Assembly (NCBI RefSeq): GCF_000423705.1
Contig: NZ_AUIM01000010.1
Location: forward strand, 248,001 to 312,000
Length of the DNA: 64,000 bases
Direction of reading: 5' to 3'
Origin: Stappia stellulata DSM 5886
Lineage (GTDB): Bacteria; Pseudomonadota; Alphaproteobacteria; Rhizobiales; Stappiaceae
Made by a program: the position numbers and the translations under genes. Position 1 is the stretch's first letter. Every line of letters starts with the position of its first letter. Below the pieces are notes generated by a model. That model saw only the letters and a list, made by a program, of their open reading frames with translations. It ran no database searches and was not told the DNA's origin. This document shows, in pieces, positions 1-11,919 of this stretch.

Positions 1-83
1 CGAGTGATCTGACACATCTTCATGGTTGTCATCCTAACGCCGTGGTCTGACGGGAAAACTTATGCGATCAAGCGGCAATGAAA

Positions 84-111
84 AAGCCCGGAGCGTTTCC
101 GCCCCGGGCTT
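84..111 (-). terminator. Rho-independent terminator of the F1-ATPase operon
   Basis: A 12-pair stem (one G-U wobble when read on the minus strand) with a TTTC/GAAA loop is followed on the minus strand by five T. It lies about 30 bases past the atpC stop codon, where the atpHAGDC transcript should end. Confidence 0.85.
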
Positions 112-138
112 CAATGTTTCAATTTGCGTGTCGGCGTG

Positions 139-546
139 TCAGTTGGAGCCGACAGCCTGCTCCATCTCGCGAAGATGATCGAGCGCGATCTGCGCGCGCA
201 TGCGCGATGCGTCGTCACTCGCGTCCGCAACGTCTTCCTCGGCCTCACGGATCTGCCGTGCAATGTCGTCGGCCTTGAGATCGGCCATCGGCACCGCCAG
301 TTCCGCGAGAACCGTCAGCCCCTTGGGGCCGGCCTCGGCGAAACCGCCGCGCACGAAGAATGCTTCTTCGGACGCGGACGGACGCGAGACCCTGAGCACC
401 CCGGGGCGCAGCGTCGACATCATCGGAGCATGTCCGGCCATGACGCCGAACTCACCCTCGCTGCCGGGAACCACGACCTGCGTCGCCTCTTCCGACAGAA
501 GAAGCCGCTCCGGGGAGACGAGTTCGAACTGGAATGCTTCGGCCAT
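139..546 (-). CDS. atpC: F1F0 ATP synthase epsilon subunit
   Basis: This 135-residue protein is the epsilon subunit of the F1 sector. It sits in the central stalk with gamma, couples rotation to catalysis and can inhibit ATP hydrolysis. The N-terminal beta-sandwich is recognisable by LVSPERLL and the [14 protein letters not shown] segment, followed by a short helical C-terminal hairpin. Length fits alphaproteobacterial epsilon. It is the last gene of atpHAGDC, 24 bases after atpD, and is followed by a strong terminator. The family assignment is secure; the inhibitory role is known for the family and cannot be read from the sequence. Confidence 0.97.
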   Translation of the reverse strand: MAEAFQFELVSPERLLLSEEATQVVVPGSEGEFGVMAGHAPMMSTLRPGVLRVSRPSASEEAFFVRGGFAEAGPKGLTVLAELAVPMADLKADDIARQIREAEEDVADASDDASRMRAQIALDHLREMEQAVGSN

Positions 547-570
547 GTCGTGCCTCGGTCCTTGACTGTC

Positions 571-2034
<1,464 letters not shown>

Positions 2035-2919
2035 TCAGAGCGCTTCGGCGCCCGAGATGATTTCGATCAGCTCCTTGGTGATCTGAGCCTGACGCTGACG
2101 GTTGTAGCTCAGCGTCAGCTTGTCGATCATTTCACCGGCATTGCGTGTCGCATTGTCCATCGCACTCATCCGCGCGCCCTGTTCAGAAGCGGCGTTCTCC
2201 AGCAGCCCCCGGAAGATCTGCACGGAGATGTTGCGCGGCAGAAGTTCCGCGAGAATCTCGCCCTCGTCGGGCTCGTACTCGTAAACGGCCTCGTTGCCCT
2301 CCGGCAGTTCGGCCTCCGCGTTCTCGAAGGTCGCCGGAATAAGCTGCTGCGCAGTCGGCACCTGACTGATCACCGACCTGAAACGGGAGTAGAACAAGGT
2401 GCAGACGTCGAATTCGCCGTCGTCGAACATCTGGCGAACGAGAATTCCGATTTCGTCGGCGTTCTCGAAGGCCACACGCTTGACGTGACGCAGCTCGATC
2501 GTCTTGACGATGTGCTTGCCAAGATCACGCTTCAGACTGTCGAAGCCCTTCTTGCCAACACACAGGATCTTCACCGTCTTGCCGGCCGCAAGCAGCGTCT
2601 TGGCCCGCTCGCGGGCCAGTTTCGCGATCGAGGCGTTGAAACCGCCGCACAGCCCGCGCTCGGCGGTGGCGACGACCAGAAGATGGACGTCGTCCTTGCC
2701 GTTGCCCGCAAGCAGGAGCGGCGCGTCGTCGCGCCCCTCAAAGGCGGTTGCAAGATTGGCCAGAACGGCTTCCATGCGTTCCGCATAGGGCCGCGCAGCT
2801 TCCGCAGCCTCCTGGGCGCGACGCAGCTTCGCCGCGGCCACCATCTGCATGGCCTTGGTGATCTTCTGCGTCGCCTTAACGGAGGCGATCCGGTTTCTTA
2901 GTTCCTTCAGGCTCGGCAT
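2035..2919 (-). CDS. atpG: F1F0 ATP synthase gamma subunit
   Basis: Gamma is the rotor shaft inside the alpha3beta3 ring. The 294-residue protein starts with [11 protein letters not shown] and the helix rich in [14 protein letters not shown], and ends with the family helix containing [14 protein letters not shown]. These N- and C-terminal helices form the coiled coil that enters the F1 cavity. The central Rossmann-like part contains GLCGGFN. Normal length, in operon between atpA and atpD. Confidence 0.98.
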   Translation of the reverse strand: MPSLKELRNRIASVKATQKITKAMQMVAAAKLRRAQEAAEAARPYAERMEAVLANLATAFEGRDDAPLLLAGNGKDDVHLLVVATAERGLCGGFNASIAKLARERAKTLLAAGKTVKILCVGKKGFDSLKRDLGKHIVKTIELRHVKRVAFENADEIGILVRQMFDDGEFDVCTLFYSRFRSVISQVPTAQQLIPATFENAEAELPEGNEAVYEYEPDEGEILAELLPRNISVQIFRGLLENAASEQGARMSAMDNATRNAGEMIDKLTLSYNRQRQAQITKELIEIISGAEAL

Positions 2920-2954
2920 GGCCGCCCCTTGTCCTGGATGCCGTCAAACACGCG

Positions 2955-4484
2955 TCAGGCGAAGTTCTTGGTAAAGGCTTCGATCGCCGCCTTGAGACGT
3001 CCCTCAAGGTCAGCGTCGAGGGCTTTCTTGTCCCAGATCGCATCCAGGAGATCGGCATGTTCGCCACGCAGGTTGAGCAGAAGCCCTTCCTCGTAGTCAC
3101 CGACCCGGTCGACCGCGACCTTGTCCAGGTAGCCGTTGACGCCGGCGTAGATCACGGCGACCTGCTCCTGCGTCTTCAGCGGCTGGAACTGGCCCTGCTT
3201 CAAAAGCTCGGTCAAACGCGCGCCACGGTTCAGCAGGCGCTGGGTCGTTGCGTCGAGATCCGAACCGAACTGGGCGAAGGCCGCCATCTCGCGGTACTGG
3301 GCCAGCTCGCCCTTGATCTTGCCGGCGACCTGCTTCATCGCCTTGATCTGGGCCGAGGAGCCGACACGCGACACCGACAGACCGACGTTCACCGCCGGGC
3401 GAACGCCCTGGAAGAACAGATCCGTCTCGAGGAAGATCTGGCCGTCGGTGATCGAGATCACGTTGGTCGGAATGAACGCCGACACGTCGTTGCCCTGCGT
3501 CTCGATGACCGGGAGCGCGGTGAGCGAACCGAGGCCGTTGTCCTCGTTCAGCTTGGCCGAGCGCTCGAGCAGACGCGAATGGAGGTAGAACACGTCGCCC
3601 GGGAAGGCTTCACGTCCCGGCGGACGACGAAGCAGCAGCGACATCTGGCGATAGGCCACGGCCTGCTTGGTCAGATCGTCGTAGCCGATCACCGCGTGCA
3701 TCGAGTTATCGCGGAAGAATTCGCCGATCGCGGTGCCGGAGAACGGCGCCAGGAACTGGAGCGGCGCCGGATCGGACGCCGTCGCAGCGACGATGACCGA
3801 GTACTCCAGCGCGCCCGATTCCTCGAGCTGCTTGACGAACTGGGCAACGGTCGAACGCTTCTGACCGACGGCAACGTAGATGCAATAGAGCTTCTCGCTC
3901 TCATTGTCCGTCGCATGCATCGGCTTCTGGTTCAGGAACGTGTCCAGAATGATCGCCGTCTTGCCGGTCTGACGGTCACCGATGACCAGCTCGCGCTGAC
4001 CACGGCCGACCGGGATCAGGGCATCGATGGCCTTGAGGCCGGTCGACATCGGCTCGTGAACGCCCTTGCGCGGCAGAATGCCGGGCGCCTTGACGTCGAC
4101 GCGGCGCATTTCGGTCGACTCGATCGGCCCCTTGCCGTCGAGCGGGTTGCCGAGCGGATCGACGACGCGACCCAGCAGACCCTTTCCGACCGGAACCTCG
4201 ACGATGGCGCCGGTCCGCTTGACCGTATCGCCTTCCGAGATGCTGCGGTCGGAACCGAAGAGCACCACACCGACATTGTCGGTTTCCAGATTGAGCGCCA
4301 TACCCTTGATGCCGCCGGGGAACTCGACCATCTCGCCGGCCTGGACATTGTCGAGACCATAGACACGAGCGATACCATCACCCACGGAAAGCACCTGACC
4401 GACCTCTGAAACTTCGGCTTCCTGGCCGAAATTCTTGATCTGGTCCTTGAGGATGGCGGAGATTTCCGCTGCCCGAATATCCAT
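2955..4484 (-). CDS. atpA: F1F0 ATP synthase alpha subunit
   Basis: Alpha alternates with beta in the F1 hexamer and carries non-catalytic nucleotide sites. The 509 residues include the N-terminal segment [16 protein letters not shown], Walker A GDRQTGKT at about 169-176 and a conserved [18 protein letters not shown] segment with the arginine finger. The start codon overlaps the last base of atpH, indicating tight coupling. F0 genes (atpIBEF) are absent, as expected for alphaproteobacteria, which keep F0 in a separate operon. Confidence 0.99.
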   Translation of the reverse strand: MDIRAAEISAILKDQIKNFGQEAEVSEVGQVLSVGDGIARVYGLDNVQAGEMVEFPGGIKGMALNLETDNVGVVLFGSDRSISEGDTVKRTGAIVEVPVGKGLLGRVVDPLGNPLDGKGPIESTEMRRVDVKAPGILPRKGVHEPMSTGLKAIDALIPVGRGQRELVIGDRQTGKTAIILDTFLNQKPMHATDNESEKLYCIYVAVGQKRSTVAQFVKQLEESGALEYSVIVAATASDPAPLQFLAPFSGTAIGEFFRDNSMHAVIGYDDLTKQAVAYRQMSLLLRRPPGREAFPGDVFYLHSRLLERSAKLNEDNGLGSLTALPVIETQGNDVSAFIPTNVISITDGQIFLETDLFFQGVRPAVNVGLSVSRVGSSAQIKAMKQVAGKIKGELAQYREMAAFAQFGSDLDATTQRLLNRGARLTELLKQGQFQPLKTQEQVAVIYAGVNGYLDKVAVDRVGDYEEGLLLNLRGEHADLLDAIWDKKALDADLEGRLKAAIEAFTKNFA

Positions 4485-5044
4485 CAGCCGACCTCTTTCA
4501 TCGCGAACTTGAGGGAATTGAGTTTTGTCTTGAGCGAAGTGTCGATCATGCGGCTGCCGACCTTGACGACAAGGCCGCCGATCAGAGCAGGATCAACCTT
4601 CGCGGAGATAGTCACGACCTTTCCGGTCGCAGCATTGAGCGCTTCTTTCAGCGTGGAAAGCTGCGCCTCGGACAGGGCATTCGCCGACACCACGTCCGCT
4701 GCAACCTCGCCGCGGCGCCGCGCCACTTCGGCACGGAAGGCATCGATCATTCCCGGAACCGCAAAGAGCCTGCGGTTCTTGGCGGCCAGTTTCAGGAAGC
4801 TCGCGGCCAGACCGGTCATGCCGGCCTTGTCGAGAACTGCGGTGAGCGCCTTCAACTGGTCGTCGGCGGAAAACACCGGGCTGTAGACGAGACGACGAAG
4901 ATCGTCGCTGTCCTGAAGCAGCTTCTCGAAACCGGCAAGGGCTTTCTCGACCTCCGCCACGGAGCCCTGCTCCTCTGACAAGTCGAGCAGCGCCGTCGCG
5001 TAACGGGAAGCCACACCTGATATGAGAGATACGTTGTCGGTCAC
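4484..5044 (-). CDS. atpH: F1F0 ATP synthase delta subunit
   Basis: Delta (OSCP-type) tops the F1 head and joins it to the peripheral stalk. The 186-residue protein has the all-alpha N-terminal domain ([14 protein letters not shown] near residues 12-25) and the family C-terminal signature [19 protein letters not shown]. It is the first gene of the minus-strand F1 operon. The 238-bp gap to priA (5045-5282) should hold the operon promoter, but I could not pick convincing -35/-10 boxes there. Confidence 0.97.
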   Translation of the reverse strand: MTDNVSLISGVASRYATALLDLSEEQGSVAEVEKALAGFEKLLQDSDDLRRLVYSPVFSADDQLKALTAVLDKAGMTGLAASFLKLAAKNRRLFAVPGMIDAFRAEVARRRGEVAADVVSANALSEAQLSTLKEALNAATGKVVTISAKVDPALIGGLVVKVGSRMIDTSLKTKLNSLKFAMKEVG

Positions 5045-5282
5045 AGGGTCCGTGCTCTCTGAGGCGGGTTAGGCCGGAGCTCTCAGCTAGGCTGATTGCA
5101 AGGCGTTGGAAAATCTTGAAATTTTGGGAAATTGGCGGACCACCGGTCCGGCCCGTTCCCCAAAGCCGCGCTCCGATTACCACAGGGCTTTGAAGGGTGC
5201 AACATAGCCACACAGCCCAAATGGAGCAAACCGCCCGGAAAAAGGGCGAATAGACGATCGGCAGGCAGCCACATTGCCGCGA

Positions 5283-7520
5283 TCACCAGAAACTTTGCGG
5301 ATCGATGTCGACCTGAACACGCAGTCCGCCGCGGGCTTTCGGGGCTTTGGCGAGCCAGGCGCGCAACAGGCCCTGCAGGTCCGTGGCGCGCGATGCCATG
5401 ACGAGCAAACGAAACCGGTGGCGGCCGCGCACCAGGGCAAGCGCGGCTTCGGCCGGCCCGAGAACCGTCAGCCCCGGGTCGACCGGCGCGGCGCGGGCGA
5501 GTGCGCGGGCATGGGCGTGCGCCGCCGCCTTGTCGGGGCCCGAGACGATCAGTCCGGCAAGCCGTCCGAACGGCGGAAGACCGGCGGCCCGTCTGGCCGC
5601 GATCTCCGCCTCGTAAAAGGCGGCGCCATCGCCGGAGGCAAGCGCCTTGATCACCGGATGGTCCGGCGCGTGGGTCTGCAGAAAGCCGCGCCCGCCGCCG
5701 CCGATGCGCCCGGCGCGCCCCGTCACCTGGGCGAGAAGCTGATAGGTCCGCTCCGCCGCCCTTGGATCGCCATTCGCCAGCCCGAGATCGGCGTCGACGA
5801 CCCCCACCAGACGCATCAGCGGAAAATTGTGCCCCTTGGCGACCAGCTGCGTGCCGACCACGATATCGGCGCCCCCCTCCTCGATCACCCGCATCTCGCG
5901 GCGCAGGCGGTCGGCACCGCCCTGTATGTCCGACGACAGCACCAGCACCCGCGCGTCGGGAAACGTTTCCACCGCCTCTTCCGCGATGCGCTCGACACCG
6001 GGGCCGCAGGCGACCAGCGACTGGGTGTCGCCGCAGGCCGGACAGTGGTCGGGGGTCGGTTCGGCGTGTCCGCAGTGATGACAGGCCAGCTGCTTGCGAA
6101 ACCGGTGTTCCACCAGCCAGGCGGTGCAGTTGGGACACTGGAAGCGGTGGCCGCAGGATCGGCACAGGGTCAACGGGGCATAGCCGCGCCGGTTCAGGAA
6201 AAGGAGCGACTGCCCGCCGCCGGCCAGCGTCTTGGCAATGGCGGTGCGCAGCGGCGGCGACAGCCATTGCCCGCGCTCCGGCTTGTCGATGCGCAGATCG
6301 ACGATCGCGATCTCCGGCAGGGGCGCGCCGCTCGCCCGCTCCGGCAGGTCCAGCTTCCGGTAGCGCCCCGACAGGGCGTTGACCTGGCTTTCCACCGAGG
6401 GCGTCGCGGAGGCGAGAACCACGGGAAAGCGGGAAATATGTCCGCGCACCACGGCCATGTCGCGCGCATTGTAGGGCACGCGGTCATCCTGCTTGTAGGC
6501 GCCGTCGTGTTCCTCGTCGACAACGATCAGCCCGAGTTCGGCAAAGGGCAGGAAAAGCGCGGAGCGTGCCCCCACGACCACCCGAACCTCGCCGTCCGCG
6601 ACCCCGCGCCAGACGCGGGCGCGCTGCTTGGCCGTGATCTCGGAATGCCACTCTGCCGGGCGCACGGCGAAGCGGCGCTCGAATCGCTCCAGGAACGCGC
6701 TGGTCAGCGCGATTTCGGGAATCAGCACCAGCGCCTGCCCTCCCTGGCGCAGCACCTCGGCGACCGCCTCCAGATAGACCTCGGTCTTGCCCGAGCCGGT
6801 GACGCCGTCGAGGAGAAACGTCCCGAAACCCTTGCCGATGCTGTCGATCAGCGCGCTGGCCGCCTTGTCCTGCATAGCGGTCAGCACCGGCGGGCCGAAG
6901 TCCGGATCCGGGCATGGCGCCGGCGGGGCGGCGGGCATGGAAACCACTTCCAGGGTGCCATGCGCCAGAAGGCCGTCGATCACCGACGGGCTGACGCCTG
7001 CCGCATGCGAAAGTCCGCTTTTCGACCAGGCCATTCCCTCCGCCAGCGTTTCCAGGACGCGCTTTCGCGCCGGCGTCAGCCTGTCGGGCGGCGCCTCGCC
7101 CGCAGCAAGACGCACGCCCGCCACCGGCGGCTCCGGCTCGAGCGCCTCCGGGGAGCGCAACACCATGCGCAACACCATGCCGGGGGTGGCCAGGGTCCAG
7201 TTGGCGACCCAGTCCACCAACGCCCTCAGATCGGGGGCAAGCGGCGGAACACGGTCGTAGTGATGGAGGATGTCCCTGAGCCGGGCGGACGGGATTTCGG
7301 CGGCGGCCTCACCGTCGAGGATGTCCCACACGGCGCCGATCACCTCGCGGGGGCCAAGCGGCACGCGCACGATCGCGCCGGGCGCCACGGTCATCCCCGG
7401 CGGCACCCGGTAGCTGTAGGCCATGCCGATCGCCACGGGCAGCAGCACCCGCGCGACCACCGGCGAATCAGAGCCGAACAGATCGTTCGCGACGGCTCGG
7501 GAGGAAGCGATATCGGTCAT
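5283..7520 (-). CDS. priA: Primosomal protein N' (replication restart helicase PriA)
   Basis: PriA is a 3'-5' helicase that recognises stalled forks and reloads the replisome. The 745-residue protein shows an N-terminal DNA-binding region, Walker [12 protein letters not shown], a DEEH Walker B box ([11 protein letters not shown]), and a zinc-binding insert with eight cysteines (pairs CRSCG, CPNC, CHHCG, CPACG) between the helicase lobes. The later helicase motifs include [10 protein letters not shown]. The start is supported by AAGGA eight bases upstream of the ATG. Divergent from the aldolase gene at 7665 and upstream of the F1 operon, a common Rhizobiales arrangement. Confidence 0.98.
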   Translation of the reverse strand: MTDIASSRAVANDLFGSDSPVVARVLLPVAIGMAYSYRVPPGMTVAPGAIVRVPLGPREVIGAVWDILDGEAAAEIPSARLRDILHHYDRVPPLAPDLRALVDWVANWTLATPGMVLRMVLRSPEALEPEPPVAGVRLAAGEAPPDRLTPARKRVLETLAEGMAWSKSGLSHAAGVSPSVIDGLLAHGTLEVVSMPAAPPAPCPDPDFGPPVLTAMQDKAASALIDSIGKGFGTFLLDGVTGSGKTEVYLEAVAEVLRQGGQALVLIPEIALTSAFLERFERRFAVRPAEWHSEITAKQRARVWRGVADGEVRVVVGARSALFLPFAELGLIVVDEEHDGAYKQDDRVPYNARDMAVVRGHISRFPVVLASATPSVESQVNALSGRYRKLDLPERASGAPLPEIAIVDLRIDKPERGQWLSPPLRTAIAKTLAGGGQSLLFLNRRGYAPLTLCRSCGHRFQCPNCTAWLVEHRFRKQLACHHCGHAEPTPDHCPACGDTQSLVACGPGVERIAEEAVETFPDARVLVLSSDIQGGADRLRREMRVIEEGGADIVVGTQLVAKGHNFPLMRLVGVVDADLGLANGDPRAAERTYQLLAQVTGRAGRIGGGGRGFLQTHAPDHPVIKALASGDGAAFYEAEIAARRAAGLPPFGRLAGLIVSGPDKAAAHAHARALARAAPVDPGLTVLGPAEAALALVRGRHRFRLLVMASRATDLQGLLRAWLAKAPKARGGLRVQVDIDPQSFW

Positions 7521-7664
7521 GGGTCCTTGCAGGCTGCGACTGCGGCACGAGGGGCGTTGCGCGGGCGAATCGGGACTGTCGTTGCAGGCTATCCTAAGGT
7601 ATGCAGACGCACGACCGCATCAATTCCGGACCCATGTCCGAACCGCCAGGGAGCACGCACCGCC

Positions 7665-8318
7665 ATGAAATTCTTCGTTGACACCGCCGACACCGGGGAC
7701 ATCAAGGACCTTGCGGCCACCGGCCTGCTCGACGGCGTCACCACCAACCCCTCGCTCATTCTCAAGTCCGGCCGGCCGATGAAGGATGTCATCACCGAGA
7801 TCTGCGATCTTGTCGAGGGGCCCGTCTCGGCCGAGGTCACGGCGACCGACGCCGACGCGATGATCGCCGAAGGCCGGGCGCTCGCCGGCATCGCGGACAA
7901 CATCGCGGTCAAGCTGCCGCTGACGCTCGACGGGCTGAAGGCCTGCCGCACGCTCACCGGCGAAGGCCACATGGTCAATGTCACGCTGTGCTTTTCGGCC
8001 AACCAGGCACTGCTCGCCGCCAAGGCCGGCGCGACCTTCGTCTCGCCCTTCATCGGCCGCCTCGACGACATCAACATCGACGGCATGGACCTGATCCGCG
8101 AGATGCGCATCATCTATGACAACTACGGCTTCGAGACCGAGATCCTCGCCGCCTCGATCCGCACGGCCAATCACGTCAAGGAATGCGCAATGGTGGGCGC
8201 CGATGTCGCCACCGTGCCGCCGGCCGTGCTCAAGGGTCTGGTCAAGCACCCGCTGACCGACAAGGGCCTGGAGCAGTTCCTCGCCGATTGGGCGAAGACC
8301 GGCCAGAGCATTCTCTGA
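7665..8318 (+). CDS. fsa: Fructose-6-phosphate aldolase / small transaldolase
   Basis: A 217-residue protein of the short TalC/FSA branch of the transaldolase family, a TIM barrel forming a Schiff base on lysine. The N-terminus [16 protein letters not shown], the substrate loop GVTTNPSLI, and the Schiff-base lysine in AVKLPLT (about K83) are visible. It either transfers dihydroxyacetone between sugar phosphates in the pentose phosphate pathway or cleaves fructose 6-phosphate; sequence alone does not settle which. I chose the internal ATG at 7665 because the family motif begins there and a GGGAG ribosome site precedes it. Confidence 0.93.
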   Translation: MKFFVDTADTGDIKDLAATGLLDGVTTNPSLILKSGRPMKDVITEICDLVEGPVSAEVTATDADAMIAEGRALAGIADNIAVKLPLTLDGLKACRTLTGEGHMVNVTLCFSANQALLAAKAGATFVSPFIGRLDDINIDGMDLIREMRIIYDNYGFETEILAASIRTANHVKECAMVGADVATVPPAVLKGLVKHPLTDKGLEQFLADWAKTGQSIL

Positions 8319-8381
8319 CATCGCTTGCGGGCGGGGGCGGAGATTGCCACCCCCGTCCGCGTGCCATGGTAGCCTCACGCC

Positions 8382-9350
8382 ATGACCGACGGCGATTCGC
8401 TCCTCGTATCGGCCCGGCCCGACGTCAATGCCGCGATGGAAGACTGGCTCGACCATCTCGGCTCCGAACGGCGGCTGGCCGACAAGACCCTCATCGCCTA
8501 TGAGCGCGATGTGCGGCAGTTCCTGCGCTTTCTCACCAATCATCTGGGCGCGCCCCCCGCCATCTGCGACCTGTCGGATCTGAAGCCTCTCGATTTTCGG
8601 GGATTCCTCGCCGAGCGACGCCGCGCGGGTGCCGAAAGCCGGTCGCTGGCGCGCGGCCTTTCGGGGCTGCGCTCTTTTCTCGGGTTTCTGGAACAGCGCG
8701 GCGAGATCAACGCCGCCGCCGCCACCGCAGTGCGGGCTCCCCGCCAGCCGCGATCCCTGCCCAAGCCCGTCTCCGCCGGCGACGCGATGACCCTGGTCGA
8801 TGCCGACAGCGGCATGGACGAGGAGCCGTGGATCGCCGCACGCAACGCCGCCGTGCTTACCCTGCTCTACGGCTGCGGACTGCGGCTGTCGGAGGCGCTG
8901 TCGCTCACCGGGCGCACCGCCCCGCGCAAGGGGGCACAAACGCTGCTCATCCGGGGCAAGGGCGGGCGCGAGCGCATTGTCCCGCTGTTGCCGGTGGTAA
9001 GCGAGGCGATCGAGGTCTATCTGGCCGGCTGCCCCTATGTCCCCGATGCCGACGGGCCGCTGTTTTTCGGCGCGCGGGGCGGCCCGCTCAGTCCGCGCAT
9101 CGTGCAATACGCCATGGAACGGATGCGCAGGGCCCTCGGGCTTCCCGACAGCGCCACGCCGCATGCGCTGCGCCATTCCTTCGCCACCCATCTTCTGGCC
9201 GGTGGCGGAGACCTGCGCACGATCCAGGAGCTGCTCGGGCATGCCAGTCTGTCGACCACCCAGATCTACACCGAAGTGGATGCGGCCCGCCTGCTGGACA
9301 GCTACGACAAGGCGCATCCGCGCGGGCGCGGCAGAACGCCGCGCCAGTGA
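8382..9350 (+). CDS. xerC: Tyrosine recombinase XerC (chromosome dimer resolution)
   Basis: A 322-residue site-specific recombinase acting with XerD at dif to resolve chromosome dimers. The N-terminal SAM-like core-binding domain (about residues 15-110) is followed by the catalytic domain with R168 (CGLRLSEAL), K193 (GKGGRER), H261/R264 (HALRHSFATHLL), H287 (LLGHASLSTTQ) and nucleophile Y296 (QIYTEVD). All catalytic residues are present. Its chromosomal setting beside priA and the lack of integrase-like neighbours favour a housekeeping role over a phage integrase. Confidence 0.94.
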   Translation: MTDGDSLLVSARPDVNAAMEDWLDHLGSERRLADKTLIAYERDVRQFLRFLTNHLGAPPAICDLSDLKPLDFRGFLAERRRAGAESRSLARGLSGLRSFLGFLEQRGEINAAAATAVRAPRQPRSLPKPVSAGDAMTLVDADSGMDEEPWIAARNAAVLTLLYGCGLRLSEALSLTGRTAPRKGAQTLLIRGKGGRERIVPLLPVVSEAIEVYLAGCPYVPDADGPLFFGARGGPLSPRIVQYAMERMRRALGLPDSATPHALRHSFATHLLAGGGDLRTIQELLGHASLSTTQIYTEVDAARLLDSYDKAHPRGRGRTPRQ

Positions 9351-9417
9351 CGGGCGCGCACTGACCGGGCACACGGTTCCACTTGCAGTTGGCCCCGGAA
9401 AATCTCAGACTCCGCGG

Positions 9418-9852
9418 ATGACGGTCGGCAACGCGTTTTTCAGCGCCTCATCTGCGGTGGTTTTCTTCCTCGCGTTTTGCGCAGGCGCGATGCCGGAGCG
9501 TGCCCACGCCCAGGATCCCTGCCGGGTTGCCGAAGCCGGACATTGGGTCAATCCATCCGCCCGCACGCAGCAGATCAAACGCATCGAAGTCGAGAGCCAC
9601 TGCGAGAACGGACAGCTCGTCGCCCGCATGCGCGCCTTCACGAAGTGTTCGCCGCGTGATTGCAAATGGGGCTGGACGGATGCTTACCGCACCTCGAACG
9701 GTCGGCTTTTCGCCCGTTTTCCGGGGTTTTTCGGCGCCCGGGAGATCCAGGTCATCTTGATGGGCAACCGGATCGAGGCGCTGGTCACCATCGATCCGCA
9801 CGATCCTCGGGAACCCGATGCCTTTCACGCGGCCATTCTGTCGCGCGAATAA
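9418..9852 (+). CDS. Exported hypothetical protein with a CxxxDCxWG motif
   Basis: I do not recognise a named function. The 144-residue product starts with a hydrophobic signal segment (about 6-25) ending near ERAHAQ, so it is probably exported to the periplasm. The mature part begins with a GHWVNP segment and has paired cysteines, including CSPRDCKWGW, a motif I associate with uncharacterised beta-rich periplasmic domains. The ATG at 9418 is chosen because the signal peptide begins there; the frame stays open upstream inside xerC. It lies 67 bases after xerC on the same strand. Confidence 0.7.
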   Translation: MTVGNAFFSASSAVVFFLAFCAGAMPERAHAQDPCRVAEAGHWVNPSARTQQIKRIEVESHCENGQLVARMRAFTKCSPRDCKWGWTDAYRTSNGRLFARFPGFFGAREIQVILMGNRIEALVTIDPHDPREPDAFHAAILSRE

Positions 9853-9999
9853 CGCCCGTCGGCCTTCAACGGCCCGCGGCTGGCCGTGGGGCACGCCCCG
9901 CGCTATTGTTTACGTCGCGTCTTCCAGGGATTACCCATCACAAGGAAGGCGCAAGAAGCGCGCGGCGGCCGCCGCGCCTCGCCAACGGAGGAGACCACC

Positions 10000-10239
10000 A
10001 TGCGTATTCTGACCGGATTGACGAGTGTTGCCGCCCTTGTCGCCTTCACCACCGCGCCCGCCATCGCGGAGTGCAACTGGATGAAGAGCGCGCAGTCCGG
10101 GATGTCGCCTGTCGCAAGCGTGGAAGCGCCGCCGACGGATGCCATCGCCACCAACGACCTGAGCGACGATCTGGTGAAAGCGGGCGAGGCCGAGGCCACG
10201 CCGACGCCTCCGCTGGACGGGGAGGCGGCGACGGACTGA
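10000..10239 (+). CDS. Small exported protein, function unknown
   Basis: A 79-residue protein with a clear signal peptide (MRILTGLTSVAALVAFTTAP, cleavage after AIA near residue 22) followed by ECNWMKS and a low-complexity acidic, proline- and alanine-rich tail. A strong GGAGGAG ribosome site sits 8 bases before the ATG at 10000. Small periplasmic proteins of this layout occur in many Rhizobiales but no function is known to me. It is monocistronic and ends at a strong bidirectional terminator. Confidence 0.65.
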   Translation: MRILTGLTSVAALVAFTTAPAIAECNWMKSAQSGMSPVASVEAPPTDAIATNDLSDDLVKAGEAEATPTPPLDGEAATD

Positions 10240-10267
10240 ACGTCTTCGCGACAACCGCGAGCAAACG

Positions 10268-10303
10268 ACAAGACCCGCCTTTCGCATGAAAGGCGGGTCT
10301 TGT
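10268..10303. terminator. Bidirectional terminator between the small exported protein and lpd
   Basis: A perfect 16-bp inverted repeat with loop GCAT, with a short T run on the plus-strand side (GTTTTC). It lies between two convergent genes, so it probably ends both transcripts. Confidence 0.88.
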
Positions 10304-10344
10304 GTTTTCAACGCGCGGCCTTGCCGGCCCCCGGCCGACAGAAT

Positions 10345-11754
10345 TCAGGCGTGGATCGGCTTGGCAAAGGCGGCCATCGCCGCTTCCTTGACGGCCTCGC
10401 TCATGGTCGGATGCGCATGGCAGGTGCGCGCCAGATCCTCCGAGGACCCACCGAACTCCATCAGGACGGCGGCCTCGTGGATCATCTCGCCCGCCCCGTG
10501 ACCGATGATGTGAACGCCGAGAACCTTGTCGGTTTCCTTGTCGGCCAGAACCTTCACGAAGCCCTCGGTGTGGTTCATCGCCTTGGCGCGGCCATTGGCC
10601 ATGAAGGCGAACTTGCCGACCTTGTAATCGATCCCTTCGGCCTTCAGCTGCTCTTCCGTCTTGCCGACATCGGCGACTTCGGGGCTGGTGTAGACCACGC
10701 CCGGAATCACACCGTAGTTCACATGGCCGGCCTGCCCGGCAAGGATCTCGGCAAGTGCGACACCTTCGTCCTCGGCCTTGTGCGCCAGCATCGGACCGGC
10801 GATCACGTCGCCGATTGCATAGATGCCCGGCACATTCGTCTGATAATGCGCGTCCGTCTTGACGCGGCCGCGATCGTCCAGCGCGACGCCGGCCTCTTCC
10901 AGACCAAGGCCCGCCGTCACCGGACGTCGACCGATGGCGACCAGCACGACATCGGCTTCCAGCGTCTCGGCCGCGGCTTCGCCACCCGCCGCCGGCTCCA
11001 CCGTCACGGCAAGCTGCTTGCCCTTCTTTTCCACGGCGGTGACCTTGGAGGACAGATGGAAGGTCATGCCCTGCTTTTTCAGGATGCGCTGGAAATTGCG
11101 CGACACGTCCGCATCCATCGGGCCGAGGATCTTGTCCATGAATTCGACGACGACGACTTCCGATCCGAGGCGACGCCAGACGGATCCGAGTTCCAGCCCG
11201 ATGACACCGGCGCCAACCACGATGAGCTTACCGGGCACCTTGTCGAGCTCAAGCGCACCGGTCGAGGACACGACCTGCTTTTCGTCGATCTCGACGCCTG
11301 GCAGCGGGGCCACGTCGGAGCCGGTCGCGATCACGATCGACTTGGCCTCGAGAATCGTGGTCGAATCGTCGTCTGCCTTTACCTCGACCCGACCCGGAGA
11401 AAGGATGCGGCCGGTGCCGTGATGGGCGGTTATCTTGTTCTTCTTGAACAGGTAATCGATACCGCCGACGTTGCCGTCAATGGTCTTCTGCTTGTGGCCC
11501 ATCATGGACTTGAGATCGAGCTTGGGCTTGCCGACCTTGATGCCGAAGTCCTCGAAGCTGTGACCGGCCTCTTCGAAGAGTTCCGAGGTATGCAACAGCG
11601 CCTTGGACGGGATGCAGCCGATGTTCAGGCAGGTGCCGCCATGGGTCGCGCGTTTTTCCACCACGCCGACCTTCAGGCCAAGCTGGGCCGCCTTGATGGC
11701 GCACACATAGCCGCCAGGACCGGTTCCGATGACGAGAAGATCATAGTCTGCCAT
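10345..11754 (-). CDS. lpdA: Dihydrolipoyl dehydrogenase (E3)
   Basis: E3 reoxidises dihydrolipoyl groups on the E2 component using FAD and NAD+. The 469-residue flavoprotein has the FAD-binding GTGPGGYV loop at about 10-17, the redox disulfide [13 protein letters not shown] (C42 and C47), a second nucleotide-binding [11 protein letters not shown] loop, and the C-terminal HAHPTMSEA segment holding the catalytic His. The ATG at 11754 is preceded by AGAGGCG; an in-frame upstream extension lacks family similarity. Its place at the end of the suc block marks it as E3 of the 2-oxoglutarate dehydrogenase complex. Confidence 0.97.
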   Translation of the reverse strand: MADYDLLVIGTGPGGYVCAIKAAQLGLKVGVVEKRATHGGTCLNIGCIPSKALLHTSELFEEAGHSFEDFGIKVGKPKLDLKSMMGHKQKTIDGNVGGIDYLFKKNKITAHHGTGRILSPGRVEVKADDDSTTILEAKSIVIATGSDVAPLPGVEIDEKQVVSSTGALELDKVPGKLIVVGAGVIGLELGSVWRRLGSEVVVVEFMDKILGPMDADVSRNFQRILKKQGMTFHLSSKVTAVEKKGKQLAVTVEPAAGGEAAAETLEADVVLVAIGRRPVTAGLGLEEAGVALDDRGRVKTDAHYQTNVPGIYAIGDVIAGPMLAHKAEDEGVALAEILAGQAGHVNYGVIPGVVYTSPEVADVGKTEEQLKAEGIDYKVGKFAFMANGRAKAMNHTEGFVKVLADKETDKVLGVHIIGHGAGEMIHEAAVLMEFGGSSEDLARTCHAHPTMSEAVKEAAMAAFAKPIHA

Positions 11755-11861
11755 TGCAAGTCGCCTCTTTGTTCGCAGCGCGCCGGCGTCACACGGCCGG
11801 CTTCTGGAAATCGTGTTTCGCAATCGGGGCTTCGCGCTCCGCAATCGCTCTGCGTGATAAA

Positions 11862-11891
11862 AGCGGGTGCTGCGGAACACCGCGTGCCGCT
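11862..11891. terminator. Imperfect hairpin with flanking T runs below the LysE gene
   Basis: An imperfect stem (AGCGG/CCGCT outer pairs, GCGG inner pairs) flanked by seven T on the plus side and TTTTA on the minus strand. It lies just after the stop of the minus-strand LysE-type gene and before lpd, so it may reduce read-through into lpd. Confidence 0.5.
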
Positions 11892-11919
11892 TTTTTTCGT
11901 GTCCGCTCCACCGCCGGGC

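Noticed and set aside
8382-9350. XerC-type recombinase considered as the integrase of a mobile element
   Set aside because: Neighbours are housekeeping genes, there are no att-like repeats or tRNA next to it, and the protein has ordinary XerC length and motifs.
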